From Amorphochlora amoebiformis (taxonomy: Eukaryota; Cercozoa; Chlorarachniophyceae): a DNA stretch of 64,000 nucleotides. Positions 1-64,000 of the stretch are shown one piece after another. The stretch's first letter is position 1; the number at the start of each line of letters is the position of its first letter. The stretch covers positions 1-64,000 of the forward strand of contig BAAHQB010000027.1 in NCBI GenBank assembly GCA_054601695.1, read 5' to 3'. Under the pieces are notes generated by a model that ran no database searches, was not told where the DNA came from, and was given only the letters and a program-made list of their open reading frames with translations. The position numbers and the translations under genes were made by a program.

Positions 1-641
<641 letters not shown>

Positions 642-879
642 TGTTAACGTATACCGGACCTACAAGCTTAACTAGACGTCAGATCGCTAGACTACCGTCA
701 TATTCGTAATCTACGCATGCGAATTAGCAATAGTCATCCGAGGGGAAGATCTTCCAAGGGAAGACCTTAGGTAGGGAAGGCCTTCTACGCGAGAATTTTC
801 TTGTGAATTTAGTCATTATCATTTGCCATAATCCAAACGGACAACAGTCAATCGGACAACTACCACTGCTACGCTGACA
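642..879 (+). repeat. 5' LTR of copia element
   Basis: A 238-bp terminal repeat with TG..CA ends, almost identical to 4327-4564. The bases right after it (880 on, GGTTATGAG) are where a tRNA primer-binding site should lie. They resemble an initiator-tRNA site only weakly, so I do not name the primer. Confidence 0.9.
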
Positions 880-3800
880 GGTTATGAGTTTCGGAGCGAC
901 ACGTACTGCCCTACTCAAGTGGACTGCCAAGCTGAAGCTTACCAAGGAGGACGACTGGACCAAGTATGCCAAGAGCGTCTCTATGATGGTGAAGGCACTT
1001 CAGCTCGAGGACTGCATGAAGCTTGGGGCACGATCCATCATGGATTGGAAGAATCCTGACGCTCTACGTCCACAGCATGGTCGAGATGAAGGAGGGGAAA
1101 TGGGCAACGAATCTCGATGGGAAAGAGGACGCGCATATAAAGTTGAGGATGCTACTGCATGCTACATTGGTGCTCACGGTGGGACGTAAGTATGAACATC
1201 TTACAACCGGGAGCGAGGATCCAGTGTACCTCTGGGCTCGTCTGCGCGCTGGCATCGAGGGTCCACGACTGTTTAGGAGGATGAAGCTACAGAAGAAGTT
1301 GAATCGTCAGACGCTTGACGATTACAGCGGCGATTTCGGAAGCTGGCTTCGGAGATCGAGGAGACGGCGGATGCACTCACCGGGCTGGGCAAGACCATGG
1401 ACGACGAGGACAGGATCGTGGCGCTCATGATGGCTCTCCCGGAGGACGAGTACGGCTCTACACTCGAGAATATTGCACTGCACCCTACTACCTATCAAGC
1501 GGCGGTAACGGCGATCACTAGTGTGGCAGCAAGGAAGGCGGCTAGAACTCGCTAGATGAGACCAAGGTAAAGGATATCGTGGCGGCCGGCCATGAGCATC
1601 AAGGGACCAAGAATCTCAAGGACATGTCTGCGAAGGATCTTGCGAAGATGAAGACTAAGGATCGACAAGTTGATGACCGCGAAGTCTGGGAGGCCGAAAG
1701 GAGCATCGAGGAAGTTCAGGGGCAAATGTTTCAAGTGCAAAAAGAAGGGGCACATGAAGAAGGATTGTCCATTGCTCAACAAACAAGATGATGATGCGGC
1801 GATACTTGAGGATGGCAGCGAATCGGATTACAACTGGAGCACGGTGGCAGGCAACTGGGGCGACGGCTCGACTGCTGGTGGTCGGGTGCTCGACAGTGGA
1901 TGCACGAGGAGCTGCTTCAAGGACAAGCGGTACTTCAAGACCTTCAGGGTGGTGAAGAATCATGCTTTCAAGCTAGGCAACGGCGAGACCCGAATGGAAT
2001 CCAAGGGCTTTGGGGACGTTGAAGTGCCACTAAGGAATGGAAAGTACTCAAGATGACCAATGTGGCATATTGCCCCGGAGCTGCGGCGAACTACGTGGCT
2101 CAACGGCGGCTACGTGAAGATGGATATCGACTCAGGTTCGTGGGGGAGCAGGACGACGTCTCGATTATGAAGGATGGAGATGAGATCTGCAGGACTTCTG
2201 GGACCAAGAAGAGGCTGTTCCTCATCCCTGTGGCAAACGATGATAACCTTGGCGCATGGTTTGACGACAAGGCGAGGTGGAGGTCCTTATGGAAATGGCA
2301 CCTGGCACTAGGACATACGCCAAGTAGGGATCATCAAGAAGATGGAGAAGCTGGGAGTCGTGGCTGGATTGTCGATTGCGGATGTCAAGGCGCATGTTAG
2401 GTTCTACGATACCATATTCAACTTCAAGGCTCGACGAGAAGATATATATATATCTCCTGAGAAGCAGAATGATATATATATATATATCCTGAAACGACGT
2501 TCTCCGACGACAAGGCTGCCGACGGAGAGGGGGAGAAGAACAATGCACCGGATATGGGGGAGTCTGACGACGACGACGACAACGACGACGAAGAAGAAAC
2601 GGCACCTAGGCGTTCAACACGCACTCGGACGCAACGCACAGTATACGACGGACAAGGAGGCAGCGAGATCCCAAGCGCTAAGGGCAACGTTGAAGTGGCT
2701 GCGGCGATGGAGGACTGCATGTTCGGTATAAGCGACGGCACCGAACCCAAGAACTGGGAGGAGGCGAGGCATCATCCTGCATGGGTGAAGGCAACCGATG
2801 AAGAGATAGAGGCACTGGAGAAGAACGGGACCTGGAAGATCATCGCACGACGACCTGAGATGAGGGTTGTTGGTGTTAGGACTCTCTACAAGCAGAAACT
2901 GAACAAGGATGGTGAACCTGGGCGCAAGAAGGCACGCGTGGTGGCGAAGGGATATACACAGTATGGGGTGAGCTTTAATGATCGATACGCCCCGACACTG
3001 AGGATCGCCAGCTTAAGGGCCATTCTGGCACTTGCACAAGTGAAGGGACGAAAGGTATTGAGTGCGGACATCAACAACGCGTACCTACACGGACCAGAGG
3101 ACGACGAAGTCTATATGGAGATACCAGAGAGCATGAGGGATAAGTACGATCCAAGCAAATACGTATGTGACCTTCAGAAGAGCATCTACGGGCTGAAGAC
3201 TGCTGGGAGGAGACTGGAACAAATGCTTCGACAAATATATGGAGTCGAAAGGATATGGGAGGATGCAGGAGTGACCCGTGCGTCTACATGCATCATCAGA
3301 GGGACGTCATCGTATGTGTTTGCGTGGGACGACGTCGTGTGTACAGCAGCGCGAGAGAAGGATGGGTATACGTTCCTGCAAGGCCTCCGTGCTAGATTTG
3401 GGATTAAAGAAATGGGTGAGCTGGATTTTGTTCTGGGAATATCGGTGACGAAGATTGGAAAGGACCTGATAATGTCACAAGAAGCCTACGCTAAGAGGAT
3501 TCTGATCGAGTACAAGATGCAAAACTGCAAGGGAGTCACCACGCCTATGGCACCATCTGTGAAGCTCACCAAAGACGAAGAAGGACCTGGAGTTGACCAA
3601 GAAAAAATATCGCTCCATTATTGGGAAGATTGCGTACTTAGCAACATGTACAAGACCGGACTTAGCATACACGGTATCAAAGCTGTCAAGGTACCTGAAC
3701 GATCCGAAGCGAAGTCACATGCTGGCTGTAGAGTACGCCCTGAGGTACATCAAGCGTACACTGCACTACGGACTTCGGTTCACGAACGCTGGGACTGATA

Positions 3801-4317
3801 TGAAGATGTATGTCGACGCTGATCATGCTGGATGCCTGGATACTAGAAGGTCGACAAGTGGATGTTTGATCATCTTCGGAGGAAATTTGATACATTGGCG
3901 TTCGAAGCGACAGACAATTGCTGTGAAGAGCTCAGCCATTGCCGAGTACGTCGCTTTGTCGGAAGGGCTGGACGAATTGCTATGGATGCGGAACTTATTT
4001 TTAGAGTTGGACGTGAAGTTGGGATCGTCGATGGTTTATGAGGACAACACTGCGTGTATACGGATCGCGGAGAATCCTATCTTGTCTCAGAAAACCAAGG
4101 CCGTCGATCTGCACTTCCACTACTGTCGGGATCACCTGCAACGTGGGATATATATGTTGGAATATATACCAACAGATCAACAGTTAGCGGATGGGCTTAC
4201 CAAGGCTGTGAGCGGTGCTACACTCTTCAAGCTGGCGGAAGCATATCTGGACACGGAAGCGCATGTGGCTCCAACCAAGAGCGCAGCAGAGGTCGACGCT
4301 GGCAGGAGCGGCGCGTC

Positions 4318-4326
4318 GAGGGGGAG
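4318..4326 (+). promoter_or_regulatory. Polypurine tract of copia element
   Basis: GAGGGGGAG sits directly before the TG that opens the 3' LTR, the usual place for the plus-strand DNA primer of an LTR element. Confidence 0.75.
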
Positions 4327-5032
<706 letters not shown>

Positions 5033-5053
5033 CTATTTTTCACGAAATATGAA

Positions 5054-5091
<38 letters not shown>

Positions 5092-5093
5092 GC

Positions 5094-5135
<42 letters not shown>

Positions 5136-5187
5136 GCATATGTATATACATATTCTATATATATATATATATATATAAATGTATATG

Positions 5188-5241
<54 letters not shown>

Positions 5242-5349
5242 AGACACATACATACAACACATATACACGAAAAAAAGATATAAAAACATCCGACGAATTA
5301 ATAATTGGAAAAAAGCACGAAAAATAAAAAATAAACACACAACACCCAC

Positions 5350-5401
5350 CCTTATCGCTCTCTTCATCGCACTCAAAACTCCCCCCTCCTTTCTGCCAGA
5401 T
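5350..5401 (-). other. Possible exon, minus strand
   Basis: On the minus strand a pyrimidine-rich acceptor (ttttctctcaactactag) precedes an open 52-base block encoding [17 protein letters not shown] and the donor gtgggt. Sense-strand CCCTAA-like repeat lies just upstream (5410-5660), as for better-supported exons of this window. It may belong to the gene starting at 15819. Linkage is not shown. Confidence 0.3.
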
Positions 5402-5414
5402 CTAGTAGTTGAGA

Positions 5415-5830
5415 GAAAATTTGAGTTAGGATTAGAGGGTTAGCATTAGAGGGTTAGCATTAGATCGTTAGCATTAGAGGGTTAGCATTAGAGGGTTAAC
5501 ATTAGAGGGTTAGCATTAGAGGGTTAGCGCTAGAGGGTTAACATTAGAGGATTAGCATTAGAGGGTTAGGATGAAATAGGAATTAGGATTTGACAGTTTT
5601 AGGTGTCATGAGAGTTAGGACTACAAAATAGAAGTTAACACTAGAGGGTTACGATGAAACAGGTGCCTGACCTCTAATGATAAACTCAGACCGGGGAATA
5701 TGATTAAAAAAAAGAAAAATCACTTAAAAAAAGACCCAGAGGAAATGTTCAAGATTATTCAGGTTTCCCGTTTGAATTCAAACATTGTTCGTATATCAGG
5801 CTTAGGGTTAGGGTTAGGGTTAGGGTTAGG
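5415..5830. repeat. Degenerate TTAGAGGGTTAGCA repeat and short TTAGGG run
   Basis: About fifteen copies of a 14-base unit (TTAGAGGGTTAGCA, variants with ATCG or AACA) fill 5420-5660. A short perfect TTAGGG run follows at 5801-5828. The 14-mer looks like a mutated and re-amplified pair of telomere units. Confidence 0.8.
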
Positions 5831-5937
5831 AGTAGAGTCCGATATTGCTACCCTCTCGCATCTCGACATGCGGACGAAATGTCGGCACACGTGAGACCAG
5901 CTGACCGATCTCCAAGGTCATCTGATTCTGTCTTGGA

Positions 5938-6312
5938 AACTGGAAAGAGGGAGAAGAGAGATTCAATCACGCGCAGAGGGAGAAGAGAGATTCACTCACG
6001 CGCAGAGGGAGAAGAGAGATTCAATCACGCGCAGAGGGAGAAGAGAGATTCAATCACGCGGAGAGGGAGAAGAGAGATTCAATCACGCGCAGAGGGAAAA
6101 GAGAGATTCACTCACGCGCAGAGGGAGAAGAGAGATTCAATCACGCGCAGAGGGAGAAGAGAGATTCAATCACGCGGAGAGGGAGAAGAGAGATTCAATC
6201 ACGCGGAGAGGGAGAAGAGAGATTCAATCACGCGCAGAGGGAGAAGAGAGATTCAATCACGCGCAGAGGGAGAAGAGAGATTCAATCACGCGCAGAGGGA
6301 GAAGAGAGAATT
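5938..6312. repeat. 29-bp minisatellite
   Basis: About twelve head-to-tail copies of a 29-base unit containing GAGGGAGAAGAGAGATTCA and ATCACGCGCA. Copies differ by single bases (aat/act, cgc/cgg). The open frame across it (5879-6331) exists only because 29 is not a multiple of 3, so all three frames are used in turn with no stop. I do not call it a gene. Confidence 0.9.
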
Positions 6313-6551
6313 GAGAGGAGGGAGAGAGTAAATGAGAGAATAGAAGGGTAGAGAGAAAGAGAGGGCCGAGAGAGAGAGGGGGGGGAGAGCGAGGGAGCGG
6401 GAGAGAGAAAGAGAGAGAGGGTGGAGGGATCGAGTGAGAGTAGAGAGAGCTGCTTCTCTATTCTCTGTGTGTGTGTGTCTCTCCACTCTCTCCCCTCTAT
6501 CTCTTGTCTGTCCTCAACATCTCTCCCTTCTCTCTTCTGTCTCTCTCTCTG

Positions 6552-6583
<32 letters not shown>

Positions 6584-6653
6584 CTCTCTCTCTCTTCTAT
6601 CTCTCTCTCTTCTCTCTCTCTGTCTTCTCTCTACCTATTTTCTCTCTCTTCCC

Positions 6654-6709
<56 letters not shown>

Positions 6710-6950
6710 TCTCTCTTTTCTCTCTCTCTTCTCTCTCTTTTCTCTCTCTCTTCTCTCTCTTTTCTCTCTCTCTTCTCTCTCTCTTCTCTCTCGTCTCTCT
6801 CGTCTCTCGAGCGATTATCTCGCTCTCTCTTCCCTCTCTATTTTCCTCTCTTCTCTCTCTTTTCTAACTCTTCTCTCTCTCTTTTTTCTCTCTCTTCTCT
6901 CTCTCTCTTCCCCTTCTCTTCTCTGGACTCTCTTCTGTCTCTCTGCTCTG
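6313..6950. repeat. Purine tract followed by (CT)n polypyrimidine tract
   Basis: A GA-rich block (6313-6430) is followed by about 500 bases of almost uninterrupted C and T on the plus strand (6470-6950). The two have mirrored purine/pyrimidine bias and could pair or form triplex DNA. The open frames in it are low-complexity SLSL strings and are not genes. Confidence 0.9.
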
Positions 6951-7084
6951 AAGACATAAACCTGACGGTAGATAGTATTTTATGATTCTTGAGCGACTTT
7001 GGACATCGGGGAGGTTGATTTCTATGCTGTTTATATGGGGTGTATATATATATGTACATATCCGTATATATATATGTGTATATG

Positions 7085-7169
<85 letters not shown>

Positions 7170-7196
7170 AAAAAGATATATAAATATATATATATA

Positions 7197-7256
<60 letters not shown>

Positions 7257-7458
7257 TTAAATATATATCTATACATGTATATATATACATATATAGATAT
7301 ATATATGTAAGTACATATATATATATATATATATATATGTACTTGCATATATATCTATATACATATATATATATATATATACCCCTATAGGAAAGCTAAG
7401 CGTTGTGAAATATCTCATAGAAGAAGCACACTCCCCGTTGTTTGCCAAAGTTGAAGGT

Positions 7459-8767
7459 GCTCCTAACCCTAACCCTAACCCTAACCCTAACCCTAACCCT
7501 AACCCTAACCCTAACCCTAACCCTAAGAATAACCCTAACCCTAACCCTAACCCTAAGAATAACCCTAAACCTAACCCTAACCCTAACCCTAAACCTAACC
7601 CTAACCCTAACCCTAACCCTAAATCTAACCCTAACCCTAAGTCATCCCTAACCCTAACCCTAAGTCTATCCCTAACCATATCCCTATCCCTAACCCTAAC
7701 CCTAACCCTAACCCTAACCTTAACTCTATCTCTATCCCTATCCCTAACCCTAACCCTAACCCTAACTCTAACCCTAACACTAACCCTAACCCTAACTCTA
7801 TCCTTATCCCTATCCCTAACCCTAATCCTAACCCTAACCCTAACCCTAACACTAACCCTAACCCTAACTCTAACCCTAATCCTAACCCTAACTCTAACCC
7901 TAACACTAACCCTAACTCTATCCCTATCCCTATCCCTAACCCTAATCCTAACCCTAATCCTAACCCTAACCCTAACCCTAACCCTAACCCTAACCCAAAC
8001 CCTAACCTTAACCTTTATCCCTATCCCTATCCCTAACCCTAACCCTAACCCTAACTCTATCCCTAACCCTATCCCTATCCCTAACCCTAACCCTAACCCT
8101 AAACCTAACCCTAACTCTATCCCTAACCCTAACCCTATCCCTAACTCTAACCCAAACCCTAGCCCTAACCCTAACTCTATCCCTAACCCTATCCCTATGC
8201 CTAACCCTAACCCTAACCCTAAACCTAACCCTAACTCTATCCCTAACCCTAACCCTATCCCTAACCCTAACCCAAACCCTAACCCTAACCCTAACTCTAT
8301 CCTTAACCCTATCCCTATCCCCTAACCCTAACCCTAACCCTAAACCTAACCCTAAGTCTATCCCCTAACCCTAACCCTAACCCTAACCCTAACCCTAACC
8401 CTAACCCTAACCCTAACTCTATCCCTAACCCTAATACCCTATCCCTATCCCTAACCCTAACCCTAACCCTAACCCTAACCCTAACCCTAACTCTATCCCT
8501 AACCCTAACCCTATCCCTAACCCTAACCCTAACCCTAACCCTAACCCTAAACCTAACCCTAACCCTAACCCTAACCCTAACCCTAATCCTAATCTAACCT
8601 AAACCAAGTCAATAGTCCTCGGGCTAAGACATGCTGAATGATCTTATCCTCACTCTAACCCTAACCATAACCCTAACCCTAACCCAGACACTAACCCTAA
8701 CCCTAACCCTAACCCTAACCCTAACCCTAACCCTAACCCTAACCCTAACCCTAACCCTAACCCTAAC
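7459..8767. repeat. Interstitial telomere-type array (CCCTAA)n
   Basis: CCCTAA units run for about 1.1 kb (7459-8600), then again at 8640-8767 after a 40-base unique spacer. The left part is perfect. The middle is interleaved with CCCTATCCCTAACTCTA variants that recur with a longer period, showing secondary amplification. It ends in unique sequence on both sides, so it is not a chromosome end. The long open frames (NPNPNP, LTLTLT) are artefacts. Confidence 0.95.
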
Positions 8768-8972
8768 TAACATAATGTTTAAAATTCAGATAATAGGTGT
8801 GCAGCCACGTGTGCATATTTGCAGGGTCATGTCGAGGTTGGACGGTATATTCAGAAGGTATGTATATATGTACATATATGTATATATATACATATACATA
8901 TACATATATATATTATACATTTACATCTACATATATAGGAGGGGGAGTACTTAAATACATACATATGTAAAT

Positions 8973-9005
<33 letters not shown>

Positions 9006-9058
9006 TACACATATATATATATATATTATATATATATAATACATATATAAATATATAC

Positions 9059-15819
<6,761 letters not shown>

Positions 15820-16261
15820 TCCCGGCGAGATAGACACCACGTAGCACGCTTGACCGAAAAAATCGCTGGATTTCGCGCCCTTTTGTCCCCCCCGCGCAGC
15901 CGATTTTTTCTTTTCTAAGACTGACGGTTATTTCCATTGGTCAGTCGGGCACTAAATGTCGAAAGGGGAGTTGATTGGGCGTGGAAGACGGGAAAGACCT
16001 TGTGCTATCATTGGAATCCATCAAGAAGCGGATATCGGGGGAATTGATATGTAGATAAGAGAATACAAATTATTGTATATCTATAATAGATATGGGCTGA
16101 TATCTATCAAGCTATGTTGCAGCCGAAGTAATATGGATATAGATTCGAGAGATATCAAGATATCTAACCTGGTCTAACACGTGTCCTCAGCGTCATATCT
16201 CAACCCCCCTTGCGTGAGCGAAAGGGGTCTTTGGAGCGACCACCGAAGCCTTCTGTCGACT
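15820..16261. promoter_or_regulatory. Divergent intergenic region, probable bidirectional promoter
   Basis: The 442 bases separate two start codons that point away from each other and are free of TA microsatellite. The region carries GCAGCCGATTTTTTC (15896-15910) and CACGTGTC (16178-16185). Both also occur in the other divergent region at 31547-31750, in the same orientation and order relative to the plus-strand gene. Several GATATC/ATATCT stretches lie between. No TATA box can be singled out. Confidence 0.55.
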
Positions 16262-30084
<13,823 letters not shown>

Positions 30085-31012
30085 CACTGCTTAGACCTCC
30101 CCATCGCCAGATAATACAACAGGCCACGAGTATGGTTTATGTCATAATTAAAGTTTTAGAAGTTGCAGTTTGTACATCTGTAGATACCCAGATACCTGCC
30201 TAGGATACCGTGCGGCAAAATTGCCATGATCATGATCGAATGTATAACTTCTAGAACTTGTGAACTTTTGTATTTTTCTTTTGGCCAGAATGTAACTAAT
30301 ACTAACTATACTAAATGTATTTATTTTATGTCACAATATTATCTAGATTATGTGCCACTAGTTACCGCCGTGATACGTACTGCTAGTATTGTTGGCATAT
30401 ATAGAACAATACATTCTAGACATTGTCTAGTTGTGCCAGTGAATGGTATCATGATATGATGCATGATATTATATTAGATAAAAATGCTAGGATATTAGAT
30501 AAAAATACTAGATATTACCGTATACTCTAGATACTAGATCTAGTAGATCCAGAGATGTATACGGGATACTCTCCAGACTCTAGAGACTCTAGATAGATAC
30601 ATAAAAAATGCACATGGATCGAAATTCCTGTGGAATCCAAATTCGAGGTTATTCGCCAGCTGATGATACGATACTTTGTAAAATTGTACGTGTAATACTG
30701 CGCAGTTCGCACGTACTGTGCATGTCATCAAGCGAAGAGACATAGGAACCCTCTCCACGCCAAAATCGAGGCAACCGACACCGAACCCAGGTATTCATGC
30801 TTGACGTGTACCCCCACTGGTCAACCCTTACACGACAATTTACTGTCATCAGCGATTTCCTACCTATACATAGCCAACGCTAACAAGTCTACAAGAGTGG
30901 GTGGGTATGAGGGGGGAGGTGTTGAGGGGAGAGTGAGTGAGTGGGAAGATGTGGGTGTGTGTGAGAGAGATAGTGAGGTTCGAAGACGCGAGTTCCCCAA
31001 GAATTGCGTTTG
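30085..31012. other. Convergent intergenic region without genes
   Basis: This lies between the stop codons of the MA3 gene and the H4-like gene. It is A+T-rich unique sequence with short local repeats (CTAGATATTAGATAAAAATA near 30470-30540) and a GTGAGTGGG-rich patch at 30900-30975. The open frame 30226-30459 has no recognisable features. I see nothing else. Confidence 0.6.
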
Positions 31013-31546
31013 TTAGTTGTTTTGGAAGCCATACAGGGTCTTGCCCTGTCTCTTGAGAGCTTGAACAACGTCCATGGCGGTGACGGTCTTGCGCTTGGCG
31101 TACTCAGTGTACGTGACTGTGTCCCTCATAACTTTTGTCAAGAATTCTCGCAGCATTTCCCGCGTTTCGGCATAAACAAGATTGCTGATTCTCTTCACTC
31201 CGCCTCGCCGCGCCAGCCTTCGAATCGCGGGGTTCGTGATGCCCTGGATATTGTCTCGAAGGACTTTTCTCAAGCGCTTTGTAGAGGCCTTACCCTGGGT
31301 CATTCCCTTGCCTTGCGAGGAAGCCTTCCCCCCCATCGCTTTCCCTCCGACCCCAACGGACTTGCCAGGCATGCTCTTGCCACTTGACGACTTTCCAGTT
31401 TGCTCCATTCCCAGCGAACTTTTTGTCCTTCCCAGGCCGTATCCCAGGTTTGTGATAATCATAGTTGCTATAACCAACGTCATAATAAAAAATATTCGCG
31501 TTGAACGGGCGGGGCGGCGGGCGCCACTGTGCTGTAGGGCGGCCAT
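31013..31546 (-). CDS. Divergent histone H4 with atypical N-terminal tail
   Basis: The intronless frame encodes 177 residues if it starts at 31546, or 131 if it starts at the Met at 31408. The C-terminal 85 or so residues are an unmistakable H4 histone fold ([40 protein letters not shown]). The canonical tail (GRGKGGKGLGKGGAKRH) is replaced by a Ser/Gly/Lys tail of spaced GK and GKS pairs. ITKPAIRR has become ITNPAIRR and the end is YGFQNN instead of YGFGG. Core substitutions include GLIYEETR to NLVYAETR. From the first Met there would also be a hydrophobic stretch ([17 protein letters not shown]), which is odd for a histone, so I favour the internal start. H4 normally pairs with H3 in the nucleosome core. 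This is a variant or a specialised paralogue. Confidence 0.85.
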   Translation of the reverse strand: MAALQHSGARRPARSTRIFFIMTLVIATMIITNLGYGLGRTKSSLGMEQTGKSSSGKSMPGKSVGVGGKAMGGKASSQGKGMTQGKASTKRLRKVLRDNIQGITNPAIRRLARRGGVKRISNLVYAETREMLREFLTKVMRDTVTYTEYAKRKTVTAMDVVQALKRQGKTLYGFQNN

Positions 31547-31750
31547 GGCCGGCGTGGGGGTGGGGCAGCCGATTTTTTCAATATAGCCTTTGAGATATCT
31601 TTATTTGATATAGACGTATAACTCATACTCTATATCCTAACTTAGATTTCCCGGGGCATATATTCTAATTTGTAATATACCGTATATCCCTCTATAAATA
31701 TCCAATTATATTTTTAGTTTATCGGATACAGTCCAGCACGTGTCACCAAG
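31547..31750. promoter_or_regulatory. Divergent intergenic region, probable bidirectional promoter
   Basis: Only 204 bases separate the H4-like start from the next plus-strand start. GCAGCCGATTTTTTC at 31565-31579 and CACGTGTC at 31737-31744 are identical to motifs in the other divergent region (15820-16261). TATAAATAT at about 31692 could be a TATA element for the plus-strand gene. Confidence 0.55.
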
Positions 31751-53055
<21,305 letters not shown>

Positions 53056-54483
53056 GTATATGTCCCCCATGCTTGAGTTGACATGCTAAAACTTTCTTGT
53101 AACTTCACATCATATACCAGAACTTGCTGTGAGTTAGGGCTCATTGCCCAAAAAAAAACTACATCAAAATTGTCAGCGAACAAACAAAGCTAGTTGAGAT
53201 ATTGTCACTACTTTTTTGCGGCCGGACATGTTAATAACTTATTACTATACGGTGTGTGTTTGCCCAAATATTCGAGATATTGGTATTTCATATGCTGCAT
53301 AGCTTGCTTTGATATAATGAATCCACGAACCATGATGTATTATTGGGCCTTGTGGTTCAGTTCAGTTTGCGCCCCAGTGTTATGATATACATGCTGAATC
53401 CGTGTATACATACACAATACGTAGTACTACTAAATACATATCAAAAATATATGTACAAACTAAGTATTATGCTGGTAAGCACAGCCTTACTCAGCTAGAC
53501 AAATGCGAACGATACCCTAGATACTTCCGTAGCAAGCCTATGGTAGTACGGCTATCTATGATGCAATGTGTGAGTATACGTACGTACGCTAGTGTTAGTA
53601 CTAATCTAACAGTACATACGTATACGCTAGCATGTACATATAATCAGGCACATACATGTGTGATACGCGTGTGCGTACGCATACGTACTAACTATACCTA
53701 GATACGTATCTAGCGTATATCGGATAAAATTTTTAAATTTTAAATTGATGATTCGTATGCATATACGTACGTACATGATATACGTACGTACATGATTGAT
53801 ACAACATATGTTAGATATATGATTCGTATACATATACGTACGTACATGATTTACGCAGTCGTGATACAACATATGTTAGATATACTTTTTCATTAAATTA
53901 CCGTATATATGTATTCTTACAAATAAACACCGCTTGCTGCTAGTAGGATATCCATGCTCAGTTATATTCAACATCGGTCCAATGACTTGAATATTGTATA
54001 CATTGTATTACTGATTACAGGTATATCACAGAAAAATGGTCTAAAGCGCAGATTTTCTCTCGCAAACACTGAAAATGCACGTCACACCGTAGTTCTAGGC
54101 CTTAGTACGTACGATTATATGGTATCTAATATCATCGCGGAGCTTATAGATAGATAAGTAACATTCGATCAGACGCACATCAATCGTCTAGATTATTACA
54201 GTTCTGGGCGTATTTTAGGCATTTTTACCTAACAAATCGTGTGATCTGAACAAAATCATCATGATCATATACTAAATTACCTAAAATGTGCATGGATAAT
54301 GGTCATTGTAGAAACAGCCGCTACGTACGTATATCGCTAATAATTAATCTCACGGAGCTACATCCCAATACAAAGGGAATAGTAATAGTTAGGGTTAGGG
54401 TTAGGGTTAGGGTTAGGGTTAGGATTAGAGATGTTCAGCTAATCTACTCATGATGACAGATAGATGCTAGTAATATTACAAAG
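53056..54483. other. Convergent intergenic region without genes
   Basis: This lies between two stop codons on opposite strands. It is mostly unique A+T-rich sequence with many CGTACGTAC-like palindromes (53575-53870) and a pair of related approximately 60-bp segments around ACATATGTTAGATATA (53800 and 53870). A short TTAGGG run sits at 54388-54424. No exon or RNA gene is evident. Confidence 0.6.
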
Positions 54484-63730
<9,247 letters not shown>

Positions 63731-64000
63731 CTAGAAAGACACATATCTTGGCCCTAGGGTTATGCTTAGGGTTAGCGTTGGGGTTAGGGTTAAGGCTAAG
63801 GTTAAGGTTAAGGTTAGGGTTAGGGTTAGGGTTAAGGTTAGGGTAAGGGTCAGATATTAGGTTTTATCCCTGACCCGATCCAAAGCCTAACTCTAACATG
63901 CTGCCTTGTAATTCCTAACCTAACCCTAGCCTAAAGAATAAGTTAGCATACGGTTGAGCCCACGGTTAGAGCTAGGGTTAGCGTTAGGGATTAGGGCTAA

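Noticed and set aside
5938-6312. Possible CRISPR array
   Set aside because: The 29-base units are head-to-tail without spacers, and the window is plainly eukaryotic.
5879-6331. 150-codon frame with repeated REKRDSITRRG
   Set aside because: A 29-bp tandem repeat that happens to lack stops in all three frames. No flanking signals.
7405-8325. 306-codon frame of Asn-Pro and Thr-Leu repeats
   Set aside because: Translated CCCTAA repeat with no start context, domain or codon bias. Only 7391-7456 could be exonic.
7459-8767. Chromosome end
   Set aside because: The telomere-type array is bounded by unique sequence on both sides, and other blocks occur in both orientations throughout the window.
30226-30459. 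77-codon plus-strand frame between the MA3 and H4-like genes
   Set aside because: No recognisable motif, A+T-rich codons, and placed between two convergent gene ends. It is within the chance length for this composition.

Overview
This is nuclear DNA of a eukaryote, probably a single-celled alga or other protist. The evidence is many short exons with GT..AG introns, a Ty1/copia LTR retrotransposon, a histone H4 family gene, and long interstitial blocks of TTAGGG/CCCTAA telomere-type repeat. I cannot name the species. Most of the window is (TA)n microsatellite lying inside introns. Almost all long open frames made of IYIY, TLTL or RARA are translated simple repeat, not genes. The genes were found by reading the short non-repetitive islands as exons and requiring AG/GT borders and matching codon phase.

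The layout alternates head-to-head and tail-to-tail. (1) Minus strand, start codon at 15819, running left to at least 9059 and probably past the left edge: a P-loop ATPase resembling the RAD17/clamp-loader group. A decayed copia element (642-4564) sits in TA repeat to its left. (2) Plus strand, 16262-30084: a complete 24-exon gene for a 483-residue PDCD4-like protein with three MA3 domains. (3) Minus strand, 31013-31546: a divergent histone H4 with a non-canonical N-terminal tail. (4) Plus strand, 31751-53055: a 30-exon gene for a 621-residue protein with an N-terminal membrane anchor, which I do not recognise. (5) Minus strand, 54484-63730 and off the right edge: the C-terminal 350 or so residues of a valyl-tRNA synthetase. 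The two divergent intergenic regions (15820-16261 and 31547-31750) share a 15-base motif and an E-box-like CACGTGTC, so they may be bidirectional promoters of one kind.

Two genome-level patterns stand out. First, many exons are accompanied in the neighbouring intron by truncated copies of themselves. Each copy keeps one splice border (3' half plus donor, or 5' half plus acceptor) and is separated from the next by TA repeat or, at one locus, by TTAGGG repeat. I count more than twenty affected exons across four genes. Second, telomere-type repeats in introns are mostly strand-biased with respect to the gene. In the sense strand, CCCTAA lies upstream of acceptors and TTAGGG downstream of donors. 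Looking for an exon between such blocks at the right edge led directly to a good valyl-tRNA synthetase exon. Introns also contain two (CG)n tracts of about 500 bp.
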